64,000 nt of DNA, from the NCBI RefSeq assembly GCF_040493455.1, contig NZ_JANFDA010000008.1, forward strand, positions 1 to 64,000. The letters are read 5' to 3'. Made by a program: the position numbers and the translations under genes. The notes under the pieces were generated by a model. It saw nothing but the letters and a program-made list of their open reading frames with translations, did no database searches and was not told the DNA's origin. This stretch comes from Microcosmobacter sp040493455 (GTDB taxonomy: Bacteria > Bacteroidota > Bacteroidia > Flavobacteriales > Flavobacteriaceae). Positions 16,102-25,165 of this stretch are shown here, one piece after another; positions within the stretch are counted from its first letter, which is position 1, and the number at the start of each line of letters is the position of its first letter.

Positions 16102-18063
16102 ATGGAACACAGTTCAACATTCCCTATAAAACAAAATGAGCTCGATATGCTAAGAGAAGAGGCAACCTCTTATCTCAAGAGCATACAGTGGGAGCAAAGT
16201 CAGCGTGCTAAGAATAGAGACAAAGATGCGCAAGATCAATCCATATTATTATACCTGTCTAGAGCTAAGGGCAATGGTGTTTCGGATGTGGTCTCTGTTT
16301 CTAAAACAGTTCTTGGACTTAAGAAACGATTATTACCAGAATCGATAGCACTACCAGTGTTTCTCAATGAAACCTTATTCTTTGTGCAAGAAGCCTTAAC
16401 GTTAGGGATTTGGATAAAGGACAGTTATTATGATTCATCTGGGCTTTCTACATTAATTGAAAACAAATCGGCCTTAGACAATGCCGGTAAGCGTGAATAC
16501 GAAAGTAAAATGCTCACAGCTACTGCATTTATGCTATTTGCTACAGCATACAAGATTTTACACGATTTAAAACCACATGCTTCAGATGACCTTAGCGTGA
16601 TGCAACAGAAGTTTGCAGGAATTCCTGAAGTGTCCTTATTATCCCCATTAAAAGGAATATCCTGTGCATTGTTCTATTATGATAAATATCTAGATCATCC
16701 AGAAATTATTACTAAGGATAAAGATGTGATCGATTTTACTGTAGTTTATTTTGAAGCCTTACTAGATGAAATCATTCTACGAAAGAATTCTTTAGAATAT
16801 ACCGAAACCATTACTGATAGAGCGTACAAACTAGAAAACTCTGAGTTTGCGGTAGATGGTTGGAATAATGTCTTTGCTGGTGCTGCTGTAAGTGTAGAGT
16901 TCAATAAAATTCAGTTTGAACAAATTGTTGGTAATAAAGATGCGAAACACTTTGCAAGACGATTGACAGAGCGTTTATTGAGTTATGACTTTCAAGCAAA
17001 GAAAAATCCTTTTCAAGAACTTGGTGGCTTCATGCCAGTATTTATGGGATATGGTATTCCAGGAACAGGAAAAAGTATGTTGATTGCTGCCATCGCAACA
17101 CGTTTGAAGGAGCATAGCGATAATCTAGAAATTCCATTCTTATTCCATCCAATGCCAGATACGTTGATTAGTACCTTTCAAGGTGGTTCAGCTGAAAAAA
17201 TGGTAGAGTGGATGCATCCTTTACAAGATCCAACACGATTGATTTTTGCACCGATTGATGATGCGGAGAACAATCTGCAAGAACGTACTGCCCAAGGTGT
17301 TTCAGCTGGTGTTAAGGAAGTTATTGGTGTGTTTTTGAGATATACCGAAGGTGCCTATGCAGTCAATTACGGAAACAGCTCTATAGGATTGTTTACCAAT
17401 CTGCCAGAAATGTTGGATAAAGCAGTTATTTCTCGTGTGCAAGGTCGTTTTAAGATTGACGGAGCACGAACAGAGCACGATTTCTTAGATCAAGATCATT
17501 TATGGTGGCGCAAGCTCGAAAATACAATGCCTGGATTTATCAACATGGATGATCCAGAAAAGTATAATTACTTAGACGATCAGGGGCTGGCTAAGAATTT
17601 GGGTGAAATTTTGAAGCTTAATGATAAGCCGACTGAAGAACGTGTTTTAGAAACTTTCGAGCGTGTTTTGAAAAAGCATGAAGATGACGATCACATGTTC
17701 TATGCAACATTATATAAAGAAATTCAGAAGATATTCCCATTCTTCTCATCTAGAGATGTGAGGAACATTCAAAAAGCGGTCTCATTACGATTAACCGATT
17801 TTGACTTAGAAGATGATTGGTTTGAGAATCCTGAAATCTATTTCAAAAAAAATTATGAAACCAAGTACAACATGCTTCAAGAGTTGATGCGTGCCAATAT
17901 GAAAGGTTTGGACTTCTCAGATATTCGTAGACAAGAAGTAGTAAGGTATCTCGATAATGTGGCTACCATTGCTGATACAGACTTTAAACGAAAAGTTGAT
18001 GCCAGAGTTAACCAGATGAATATTGAGTTAGAAGCTAGAGAGCAGTTTGATAAGCGTGATTAA
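16102..18063 (+). CDS. AAA+ ATPase, core of the uncharacterised cluster
   Basis: About 653 residues from the ATG at 16102; an in-frame TTG at 16090 would add four. The N-terminal 300 residues are helical and unrecognised. The AAA module follows: Walker A GIPGTGKSML at about 318-327, an aromatic/Gly pore-like segment STFQGGSAEKMVEW, and a Walker B of the form LIFAPIDDAENN near 380-391 with Asp-Asp instead of Asp-Glu. A sensor-1 type Asn is in GLFTNLPEML, and SRVQGRFKIDG has Arg residues that may serve as arginine finger. The C-terminal 150 residues are helical. It is predicted to remodel or unfold a partner, plausibly the coiled-coil protein. The substrate is unknown. Confidence 0.85.
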   Translation: MEHSSTFPIKQNELDMLREEATSYLKSIQWEQSQRAKNRDKDAQDQSILLYLSRAKGNGVSDVVSVSKTVLGLKKRLLPESIALPVFLNETLFFVQEALTLGIWIKDSYYDSSGLSTLIENKSALDNAGKREYESKMLTATAFMLFATAYKILHDLKPHASDDLSVMQQKFAGIPEVSLLSPLKGISCALFYYDKYLDHPEIITKDKDVIDFTVVYFEALLDEIILRKNSLEYTETITDRAYKLENSEFAVDGWNNVFAGAAVSVEFNKIQFEQIVGNKDAKHFARRLTERLLSYDFQAKKNPFQELGGFMPVFMGYGIPGTGKSMLIAAIATRLKEHSDNLEIPFLFHPMPDTLISTFQGGSAEKMVEWMHPLQDPTRLIFAPIDDAENNLQERTAQGVSAGVKEVIGVFLRYTEGAYAVNYGNSSIGLFTNLPEMLDKAVISRVQGRFKIDGARTEHDFLDQDHLWWRKLENTMPGFINMDDPEKYNYLDDQGLAKNLGEILKLNDKPTEERVLETFERVLKKHEDDDHMFYATLYKEIQKIFPFFSSRDVRNIQKAVSLRLTDFDLEDDWFENPEIYFKKNYETKYNMLQELMRANMKGLDFSDIRRQEVVRYLDNVATIADTDFKRKVDARVNQMNIELEAREQFDKRD

Positions 18064-18068
18064 TAAAC

Positions 18069-19304
18069 ATGGACAAACTAAAAAAAGCAGGTTTATATCA
18101 AAGTGAATTAATCCCAATAAGCGGGAAACTCGTAGAGCGTTATAACGATTGCTTAGATACGCTTGGCTTCACAAAAACCAAACTCAAAAAGTTTTCTATT
18201 GATGGTATTGGCTGGAGCCCTGAGGTGGCAGAGGAAAAAAACGATGTTAATTACCTCAATCATGGTGATGCCAATCCACATGGTATTATCATTTCACCTT
18301 TACAAAAGGGAAAGCCAGTCTATATTCCTTACCACACTTTCGATAAAGACATGATGAAGTTTGTCTTTAAGACGTATGAGTCTAGAATCAATGACATAAC
18401 CAGAGATAGCGCAATATGCTTGGATTTCGATCAAGGTGTTGATATGTATTATGCACCTTTGGATGTTTTGAAGTATGAGAGTGTTTCAATCAATTTTAGA
18501 TTGATAAATGATCTCGAGAAAAAGCAGAAAGAACAGCTAGAACTCATAGAGCATTTCAAGGATGGAAATAACTTTATCAATGAAACCATACATGAGCAAT
18601 TGCTAGAATCTGCAAAGACTTATGGCGATTTACGTCAGAGAGATTTAAGACTAGAACCGTTACAATTTAAGACGGATTCTTTTTATACTCGTGCTTACGG
18701 AGGTGTATATGTTCTCAGAGATTTTATCACACCAATAGTCGTTTTTGAAGATGAAGAAGCGCATAAGGAAGCGATTAAAGATACGGTTCATGATGTATTG
18801 ATCTTTCATATTTCGCAACCAGAATTAATGGTGAAATTACGAAAGCATCTTATCGTTGAAGTAGATCTAGAAAGAGTAGTGAAAACACCTCGTTATGCAC
18901 GAATTAAGAACTTTGTCTTCTACAATGAATTGAAAGAACCGACACATAGTATTGCTGATATTTTATCAAATAAAACACTATTTAGAAGATACCTTAATAC
19001 AATAGATGTACATGCTCTAAAGCGTGTCAATGGTGTAGAGATGTACTTAGAGCGTTTAGAGCGTAGTAATGCTTTTAAGATAGCAGATATGGTAGATGAT
19101 GGGCTTTACTTTGCGTTGCACGAACCACATTCTTCATTGGAGGCTAGGCACCAAGATTTGATTTGGAAACTGTTGGTTAATGTATCCGCTAAGGATGTCT
19201 TGTTTGTATATTGGTATGATAAACAGGAGTTCTATCAACAATATCAAACCTGGGAAGATTCATTTAAGGACTGGGTTATTGACACCATTCGTAACAATAT
19301 TTAA
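18069..19304 (+). CDS. Uncharacterised soluble protein of the AAA+ cluster (possibly DUF6638)
   Basis: 411 residues, cytosolic, mixed alpha/beta. It starts five bases after the ATPase stop. Notable segments are FSIDGIGWSPEVAEEK, NPHGIIISPLQKGKPVYIPY, FYTRAYGGVYVLRDFITPIV, and a helical C-terminus. From memory it resembles proteins assigned to DUF6638, but this is tentative. Tight spacing to the ATPase suggests the two act together, for example as adaptor and motor. Confidence 0.72.
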   Translation: MDKLKKAGLYQSELIPISGKLVERYNDCLDTLGFTKTKLKKFSIDGIGWSPEVAEEKNDVNYLNHGDANPHGIIISPLQKGKPVYIPYHTFDKDMMKFVFKTYESRINDITRDSAICLDFDQGVDMYYAPLDVLKYESVSINFRLINDLEKKQKEQLELIEHFKDGNNFINETIHEQLLESAKTYGDLRQRDLRLEPLQFKTDSFYTRAYGGVYVLRDFITPIVVFEDEEAHKEAIKDTVHDVLIFHISQPELMVKLRKHLIVEVDLERVVKTPRYARIKNFVFYNELKEPTHSIADILSNKTLFRRYLNTIDVHALKRVNGVEMYLERLERSNAFKIADMVDDGLYFALHEPHSSLEARHQDLIWKLLVNVSAKDVLFVYWYDKQEFYQQYQTWEDSFKDWVIDTIRNNI

Positions 19305-19344
19305 GGAAATTAGACTAATTTTATAAACAGTAATCTAATTCATC

Positions 19345-19923
19345 ATGACTATAGAGTTTATCATATTTATTGCCTCAATATTATTCGGGATTTTATTGTA
19401 TTGGCGAGAGTCTAATGGTAATGGTTTGTATCGTTTCCTTAATAAGATTGTCAATTCCAAAGAACTTCAAATGAAGGCAGATGATAAAACAGGGTTCATT
19501 TACCAGCAAAAGTTCTTATTGCGCTTGGTCTATGTGACGGCACTGTTTTTAATTGTGTCTATTATAGTACAGTTTTTAACACCTTTCAAAATATTTTCAA
19601 GCTATCCAGGCATATCCATGTTTGCGTCTTGTATCGTCGGAACATTGGTCGGTACATACGTGGCTAATTTTGTGATTAAATCTGGAGATGTTATTGAAGA
19701 CAAGACAGGTGACCTTGGTGGTATCGTTAAGGATGTTGTCGAAAAAGGGAAAGACTTGGTTGATGATGTTAGAGAAAAAGCTAGTGATTTGGTAGAAGAC
19801 GTTAAAGGCAATGATGATGATTCTGAAGACAGTTCTAATGAGACTAGTGCCAACGAAGCATCAGATTCAGAAGCAGATAAGAAAAGTGCCAGAGAGCGAT
19901 TAAAAGATAAAGGATTGTTGTAA
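19345..19923 (+). CDS. Membrane protein with acidic tail, AAA+ cluster
   Basis: 192 residues. Three membrane helices are visible: near residues 3-20, about 53-75 (LVYVTALFLIVSIIVQFL) and about 90-112 (MFASCIVGTLVGTYVANFVI). A long amphipathic and acidic C-terminal tail follows, with repeats of the type KDLVDDVREKASDLVEDVKG and then a Ser/Asp/Glu-rich end. The tail resembles helical YtxH-like tails. It is only one base from the next small membrane gene. No known family assigned. Confidence 0.72.
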   Translation: MTIEFIIFIASILFGILLYWRESNGNGLYRFLNKIVNSKELQMKADDKTGFIYQQKFLLRLVYVTALFLIVSIIVQFLTPFKIFSSYPGISMFASCIVGTLVGTYVANFVIKSGDVIEDKTGDLGGIVKDVVEKGKDLVDDVREKASDLVEDVKGNDDDSEDSSNETSANEASDSEADKKSARERLKDKGLL

Positions 19924-19924
19924 T

Positions 19925-20116
19925 ATGAATTTTAATAGAAAGAAAACTGCACTTATATTTCTTATCATTTTTGTCTTTGCTGTTATAGCTGAGCTGATTC
20001 TAGTTGAAAATGATTTAACGAAGTGGTTGTCTGTTTCTGGGTCACTTGGTATGGCAATTTGCTTATACATCATAGTGCGTGAAGAAACAAAGAAGGAAAA
20101 CGAACAAAACATATAA
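19925..20116 (+). CDS. Small two-helix membrane protein, AAA+ cluster
   Basis: 63 residues with two membrane helices (ALIFLIIFVFAVIAELILVE and WLSVSGSLGMAICLYIIV) and a charged C-terminus (REETKKENEQNI). It begins one base after the preceding stop and ends nine bases before the next start. That tight packing and the clean hydrophobic pattern support a real gene. Function unknown. Confidence 0.68.
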   Translation: MNFNRKKTALIFLIIFVFAVIAELILVENDLTKWLSVSGSLGMAICLYIIVREETKKENEQNI

Positions 20117-20125
20117 TTCATAATA

Positions 20126-21844
20126 ATGATAAAACGCTATTGGCAAAAAGGTCGTAAACAGAAGATAATTACTATAATCCTTGCTATTGTATTAGTAGCG
20201 CTTTTGTTTTTCCTAAGAGATGACTATCAACCTGCATTATTATTTCTGAGAAAGTACATCTTTCCAATACTGCTGAGTATTCTAGTGTTGTACTTCGGAT
20301 TGCGAAAATTCAGAAAGACAGCTTCAACAGGAAAGCGTTTTGGAATATTAGCCTTATTGCTTGTGTTCTTCGGAATCTTATACCTCGTAGGTTGGCATTA
20401 TAAGATGTACGAATACATGAAGACTTATAACGTCTTCTTGGATTTGAATAAAGTTGAAATCAACGAACTACCATTAACGCAGAATGAGCGTATTCAACCT
20501 TTGCGAAACATATTCTCAATGGCCAATGAAAGTGTAGGAGAGACCAAAGATGTGTCCTTGCCGCACTTGGTTAGAGTTGATGGTGAGAACAAATGGACTA
20601 TGGCAATTCAGCCGTCCGAAAAATATGTATGGCAGCGTATTAGTGACAATACAGAAGAAGTTTTTTCAGTATCTAGTACATCACCATTTCCTAGGTTTTC
20701 TAACGAGAATCGAATTCCTGTAACCTTTTCTATAGGTGAATCCTTAAAGTTTAGTAGAAATACGTATAACGCTGTAGTACAACGCTTCAATCCTTGGATG
20801 CTGTTCAATTACGAGCCAGGTGATGTTTATTACATGAAAGATGATGCAGGCAAGTGGGTGGAAGTTGTGAGTTTAACCAAATATAAAGGCTTTTTCTTTC
20901 CGTATCCAGTATTCGGAGGTGTGATGGTCATAGAAAATGGCGAGCATGATTTTAATGACTATTTAGAGCGAATTGCGATAGGAAAAGGAAAATTCATCAA
21001 GCCAGAAGAGATGAAGAACTATCCATTCCTTCAGCGTCAAAATACATTAAGCGAAAAAGTATCTCGACTTCAGGCAGAGTCTTTAAAGTTCTTAGGAGGT
21101 TTTAGTGATCCTTTACCATGGAATATGGAGACGGCTGTAAAGATTCCTGATTTGCCAGATGATCAAAATCAACAACCATTTGTTACTGATTTTGATTTCG
21201 AGGACACTGGTGTTGATGCTTACAACGGATTATATCACTGGTTTGGTTTAGAGCCTGTCGGTGATGAGCGTACCAGTTTAACCTTTAGTGTGTTTATTCC
21301 TGCGGATGGTACCGATAAAGTCTACTACTACGACCATGCTGCGAAAAAGCAAGGTTATGCAGGTGTTTCTGCGATGCCACTAAAAGTAATCGAGTCACGC
21401 AAGGAATTTGACTGGTCCGTAAATAAGCCTGTAGAGTTTAGACCATATATCAAAGACATAGCAGGCAGAAAGCGTATGTTCTTCTTGGGGACGATTTCAG
21501 CAGTGAAAAGCAATGATGCCGGAAAGTTTGATGGTTCTGCAACGCCAGACATGGCACTTATTGACAGTGAATACAGAGATGTTGTTTGGATTGATGTAAA
21601 ACATCCAAGCACTTGGGACAAAGATGTCTATGACCAACTTAACGAAGCATGGCGTGCTAGTGAAGGTATAGAACACTACTATGTTGATGAGATTAGACCT
21701 GTAGATGATCTTAGCAAATCTGGTATTACTGAAGCTTATCGCGTTATGGATTCGCTAAAGGCTATTATCAATGAAGATAACAAGCAAAAAGAAATTGATC
21801 GTCTACAACGTCAAATAGATTCCATTAAGGCTTTGGGTAACTAA
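20126..21844 (+). CDS. Large membrane-anchored protein, AAA+ cluster
   Basis: 572 residues. Three N-terminal membrane helices (KIITIILAIVLVALLFFL, YIFPILLSILVLYFGL, FGILALLLVFFGILYLVGW) are followed by about 480 soluble residues. These contain Trp/Tyr-rich beta-type segments (WMLFNYEPGDVYYMKDDAGK, FFFPYPVFGGVMVIENGEHD) and end in a coiled coil (RLQRQIDSIKALG). I do not recognise a catalytic motif. It is probably the membrane platform of the cluster. Its stop overlaps the next start (TAATG). Confidence 0.75.
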   Translation: MIKRYWQKGRKQKIITIILAIVLVALLFFLRDDYQPALLFLRKYIFPILLSILVLYFGLRKFRKTASTGKRFGILALLLVFFGILYLVGWHYKMYEYMKTYNVFLDLNKVEINELPLTQNERIQPLRNIFSMANESVGETKDVSLPHLVRVDGENKWTMAIQPSEKYVWQRISDNTEEVFSVSSTSPFPRFSNENRIPVTFSIGESLKFSRNTYNAVVQRFNPWMLFNYEPGDVYYMKDDAGKWVEVVSLTKYKGFFFPYPVFGGVMVIENGEHDFNDYLERIAIGKGKFIKPEEMKNYPFLQRQNTLSEKVSRLQAESLKFLGGFSDPLPWNMETAVKIPDLPDDQNQQPFVTDFDFEDTGVDAYNGLYHWFGLEPVGDERTSLTFSVFIPADGTDKVYYYDHAAKKQGYAGVSAMPLKVIESRKEFDWSVNKPVEFRPYIKDIAGRKRMFFLGTISAVKSNDAGKFDGSATPDMALIDSEYRDVVWIDVKHPSTWDKDVYDQLNEAWRASEGIEHYYVDEIRPVDDLSKSGITEAYRVMDSLKAIINEDNKQKEIDRLQRQIDSIKALGN

Positions 21845-22590
21845 TGTCGATTTCCTCCTTTTTTTACAATACTAAAGTTTTATCCAAAGATGAAATTACT
21901 ATTGATACTGATGAGATCGTATGTGATGATATAGGCTTATATGTTATTGGACAATATCCACAATTAGAATTTAATTACGTATCTGTATTTCCGAAGAAGG
22001 AATGGAAAAAAATAGCTTCTGAAACTATTTCTTTGGCTTTTTTGAATTTGATTCAATGTAAAGCTATTAAACTTCACAAGTTTACTCACAAGGACATTTA
22101 TGTAGGTGGGCTTTACTCTAGAGAAGTTCTCGTGCACTATTTTGAGGTTTTGAATACCGAAAACATTCCAGACGATTTGTTCTCCGAAACAATTATTAAG
22201 TTGATTAATGAGACAGAAAGTAAATATGGAAATCATAAGAAATTATGGAAAGTGCTCAAAAGAATAGGAGATTTTTACCTTGGAGAGAATAAAGAATACA
22301 GTAGACCAGAGAAGAGGTATGTAATTGAAATTATAAAACAATACACTAAAAAACATGAATGGATTAATCTTGAATCGGAACCTAAACTAATGGGTATTTA
22401 TAAAGATTATAAGATTAACATTAAACCTATATATATTCCTAGGATAAAAATGCAACATGAAGCAATAAAAGAGTTGCACTTAAATCAGAAAAGAACGAAT
22501 CCTAAGTATAAAATATTTGTAGATAATTTAGTTAAGAGAGTCAATAGTGATTTTACTCGTAGATACCCTTCAGATAATGATCCAGACTAA
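21844..22590 (+). CDS. Hypothetical protein at the end of the AAA+ cluster
   Basis: 248 residues, soluble and lysine-rich. The ATG overlaps the previous TAA by one base. The first 70 residues look beta-rich (DDIGLYVIGQYPQLEFNYVS), the rest is helical. Codon use is more AT-rich than in the preceding gene, so it may be a variable addition to the cluster. No recognisable motif. Confidence 0.65.
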   Translation: MSISSFFYNTKVLSKDEITIDTDEIVCDDIGLYVIGQYPQLEFNYVSVFPKKEWKKIASETISLAFLNLIQCKAIKLHKFTHKDIYVGGLYSREVLVHYFEVLNTENIPDDLFSETIIKLINETESKYGNHKKLWKVLKRIGDFYLGENKEYSRPEKRYVIEIIKQYTKKHEWINLESEPKLMGIYKDYKINIKPIYIPRIKMQHEAIKELHLNQKRTNPKYKIFVDNLVKRVNSDFTRRYPSDNDPD

Positions 22591-22596
22591 AGGATC

Positions 22597-22617
22597 TTAA
22601 AACACCAACACCATCTT
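22597..22617. repeat. Copy of the 3' end of the MarR-GNAT gene
   Basis: These 21 bases match 24145-24165 (the stop codon and last codons of the MarR-GNAT gene) at 20 of 21 positions and in the same orientation. The two copies flank the kelch gene. No longer homology extends to either side. Confidence 0.7.
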
Positions 22618-22755
22618 TAAATTGCTTATGTATTTTTGATATTCAATTCAATATTGGAGCTGTTCAAATCTATTTTTATATCATTTAAACCTTTTAAAAA
22701 ATAGTAGCATCGGATCTTATTATTTTATGAATTAATTTACAATATCTAATAAATA

Positions 22756-24135
22756 ATGAAAACGATTATCATTACTGCTTTTTTTGTTTCATTTTCTTTG
22801 GGTTTATCGTCTCAAACGATTAGAGGAGTAGTGTTGAATGAGGAAAACAAGCAGGTCATTACTAATGTTCATGTTTATATAAATGAAAAAATTGGTGCCA
22901 TTTCAAATGAAAAAGGAAAATTTGAATTAAGATTAAGTGATGAGGATTCCAATAGTCAGTTCGTTCATATATCTCATGTGGCTTTTAACACTAAGAAGAT
23001 TAATCTACAACGCATAGTAAATAAGAAAGATGTTGTAATTTATTTAAAACCTCTCATCAATACCCTAGATGAAACCTTAATTGGACATAAAAGGAAATTA
23101 AAATCAAGATTGAAATATGAAGAGCTAAGACCTATGAATAAACCCTTATATGCTTTTGCTTCTGTGCTTATTGATGATGAAATATATGTAGTCGGAGGTA
23201 ATAATTCATTTGATTTGGATCGAGTTAGGCTCGCAAACCGTAATACAAGTGAAAAGTATAGGAAGCCTACATTATTAAATTTTTTGCAAGAATTAAGGGA
23301 GGTATCTTTTAGTCAAGAAAACTATTCAGATCTTATGATGATCTATGACATAAACAAAAATATCTGGAAAGTATCTGATAAAGAATTTAGAGCAAGAACC
23401 TCCCATAGCATACATGCTTATAAGGATGACATGTATATTTTAGGAGGTGATAGAAAAAGTAAATATGGAGAAATTAAGTATCTAGATCATGTTATAGAGG
23501 TATACAATCGTGATTCCAATACTATTTCTCATGACTTTACTAATCCGCATCAAGCAGTGAATTTTGCTTCTATTCAGTATGGCAATTATATTATCACTGT
23601 AGGAGGTATAGAAAAGATTAATAAAAATGGAAGCAAGAGATATTCAGATGCCATGCACCTTTATAATTTGGAAACTGGTCGCTGGTATGAATTGGGTAAG
23701 CTACCTAACCCAAGAGAGGTAAAAGGTTTGTTACTTAATAATAAAATTTATCTAGTTGGAGGTCGCAATAGATTACTGTTAAATACCATTGAAAGTTTCG
23801 ATCTAGATACTGGAAAATGGGAAGTAGAGGGAAAATTATTTAACCGTATTGCAAGACCAGGACTCGCATCACATAAGAATACGATATATATATTTAACAA
23901 TAGTAAATTATTGACTTATAACACAGAAACAGATGTTTTAAATGAATATTCAGTTAATCTTCAAATACAATCACCTGAATTATTTTTTCATAAAGGTAAG
24001 TTGTATATCATAGGCGGATATATCGAGAAAAGCTATTCAACAATAGCTTCTCAAGGTGTTTATAGCATCGATTTAAATCAACTGTCTAAAACCAAAATCC
24101 GTAGATCCAAAAACCTAAAATGGGAAGAAAAATAA
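22756..24135 (+). CDS. Exported kelch-repeat protein with carboxypeptidase-regulatory-like domain
   Basis: 459 residues. The signal peptide ends near LGLSSQ. Residues about 21-105 are a CarboxypepD_reg-like beta sandwich (TIRGVVLNEENKQVITNVHV, GAISNEKGKFELRL). After a basic linker come six kelch repeats, each with an I(Y)xxGG-type turn: DDEIYVVGGN, DDMYILGGDR, NYIITVGGIE, NKIYLVGGRN, a degenerate KNTIYIFNN, and GKLYIIGGYI. Six blades would form one propeller. It is probably periplasmic or at the outer membrane, with a binding role. A 21-bp repeat flanks it, so it may have been inserted here. Confidence 0.83.
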   Translation: MKTIIITAFFVSFSLGLSSQTIRGVVLNEENKQVITNVHVYINEKIGAISNEKGKFELRLSDEDSNSQFVHISHVAFNTKKINLQRIVNKKDVVIYLKPLINTLDETLIGHKRKLKSRLKYEELRPMNKPLYAFASVLIDDEIYVVGGNNSFDLDRVRLANRNTSEKYRKPTLLNFLQELREVSFSQENYSDLMMIYDINKNIWKVSDKEFRARTSHSIHAYKDDMYILGGDRKSKYGEIKYLDHVIEVYNRDSNTISHDFTNPHQAVNFASIQYGNYIITVGGIEKINKNGSKRYSDAMHLYNLETGRWYELGKLPNPREVKGLLLNNKIYLVGGRNRLLLNTIESFDLDTGKWEVEGKLFNRIARPGLASHKNTIYIFNNSKLLTYNTETDVLNEYSVNLQIQSPELFFHKGKLYIIGGYIEKSYSTIASQGVYSIDLNQLSKTKIRRSKNLKWEEK

Positions 24136-24144
24136 GTTTTTAAA

Positions 24145-25098
24145 TTAAAACACCAACTCCATCTTAATATCACTTCTCACATATTTACTATCCTTCTCAA
24201 CAGGAATTTCTATAAAACCATATTTTCTATAGATATATATGGCATTCTCCAAACGTCTGTTAGAGTAGAGGATAAGCTTCGGTAATCCCATGACATCCTT
24301 TGCATAATCAATACAGTGCTGCATTAACTGCTGACCAATCTTTAAGCCTCTATACTTAGGAGATACAGCCATTTTGGTGAGTTCATACAAACCAGGTTCT
24401 GCCAAAGGCATTAAGGCTACAGTGCCAACAACAGTATTCCCTAGTTTAGCAAAGAAGATATGACCACCTTTGTCAATGATATATTCATCTGGCTTACTCA
24501 GAACTTCCTCATCATAAGGTTCTACATAGAAGAAGGTTTTTAACCATTCTACATTGAGTTCATAAAAATCTTTGGCATAAGCATTATCATAGTTGATAAT
24601 GTTTACCGTGTTTTTCGTCTGTGCTTTAGCTTGTTCAATAATCATAGTGCTTAATCGTTTTTTAGAAAGCTTGTCTTCAAACTTATTGAGATGCTCTATT
24701 AATGAATTCGATTCGTGCGCTGTATAGTCTTTGACTACAACATCAATGACTTTCCATAAAGGTTTCATCTGTGCCACAACGTCCGAACCTTTTTTTGAAA
24801 GATGAATATTCTTCTTACGCTTATCAATAGCATCACTTTCTATGGTTACTAATTCTTTTTTAATCAACTTGTTTATCGCCTGAGTTATAGCAGGCTGGGT
24901 GAGGTTAAGATTCTGACAGATTTCACCATTGGTAACACCGTCTTTCTGTGCAATAACTTTAATGATAGGGAATAGGTAAGGATCGAAATCTATATTGAAA
25001 TGATGATACACTGCCTGAGCTTCACGCAAGATGTATTCACTCAAACGTTTTAAGCGAGAGCCTAATCCCAATTCTCCAAAACCTCTTAAAGCATCCAT
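24145..25098 (-). CDS. MarR-type regulator fused to a GNAT acetyltransferase
   Basis: 317 residues. The N-terminal 145 residues form a MarR winged helix: DGVTNGEICQNLNLTQPAIT is the helix-turn-helix, and KRKKNIHLSKKGSDVV the wing. The C-terminal 160 residues form a GNAT domain with the acetyl-CoA motif SPKYRGLKIGQQLMQHCIDY, followed by LPKLILYSNRRLENAIYIYR. Such bifunctional fusions are widespread. It lies downstream of hutG on the same strand. A 21-base copy of its 3' end occurs at 22597. Confidence 0.9.
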   Translation of the reverse strand: MDALRGFGELGLGSRLKRLSEYILREAQAVYHHFNIDFDPYLFPIIKVIAQKDGVTNGEICQNLNLTQPAITQAINKLIKKELVTIESDAIDKRKKNIHLSKKGSDVVAQMKPLWKVIDVVVKDYTAHESNSLIEHLNKFEDKLSKKRLSTMIIEQAKAQTKNTVNIINYDNAYAKDFYELNVEWLKTFFYVEPYDEEVLSKPDEYIIDKGGHIFFAKLGNTVVGTVALMPLAEPGLYELTKMAVSPKYRGLKIGQQLMQHCIDYAKDVMGLPKLILYSNRRLENAIYIYRKYGFIEIPVEKDSKYVRSDIKMELVF

Positions 25099-25165
25099 AG
25101 TATTAATATTTATATAAGTGCTTATGCAAATTTATATATTTATTCTCAAACTAGCAAATTTGGTA

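Noticed and set aside
22756..24135. Kelch gene as cargo of an insertion sequence
   Set aside because: There is no transposase and no terminal inverted repeat; only the 21-base direct repeat is seen.
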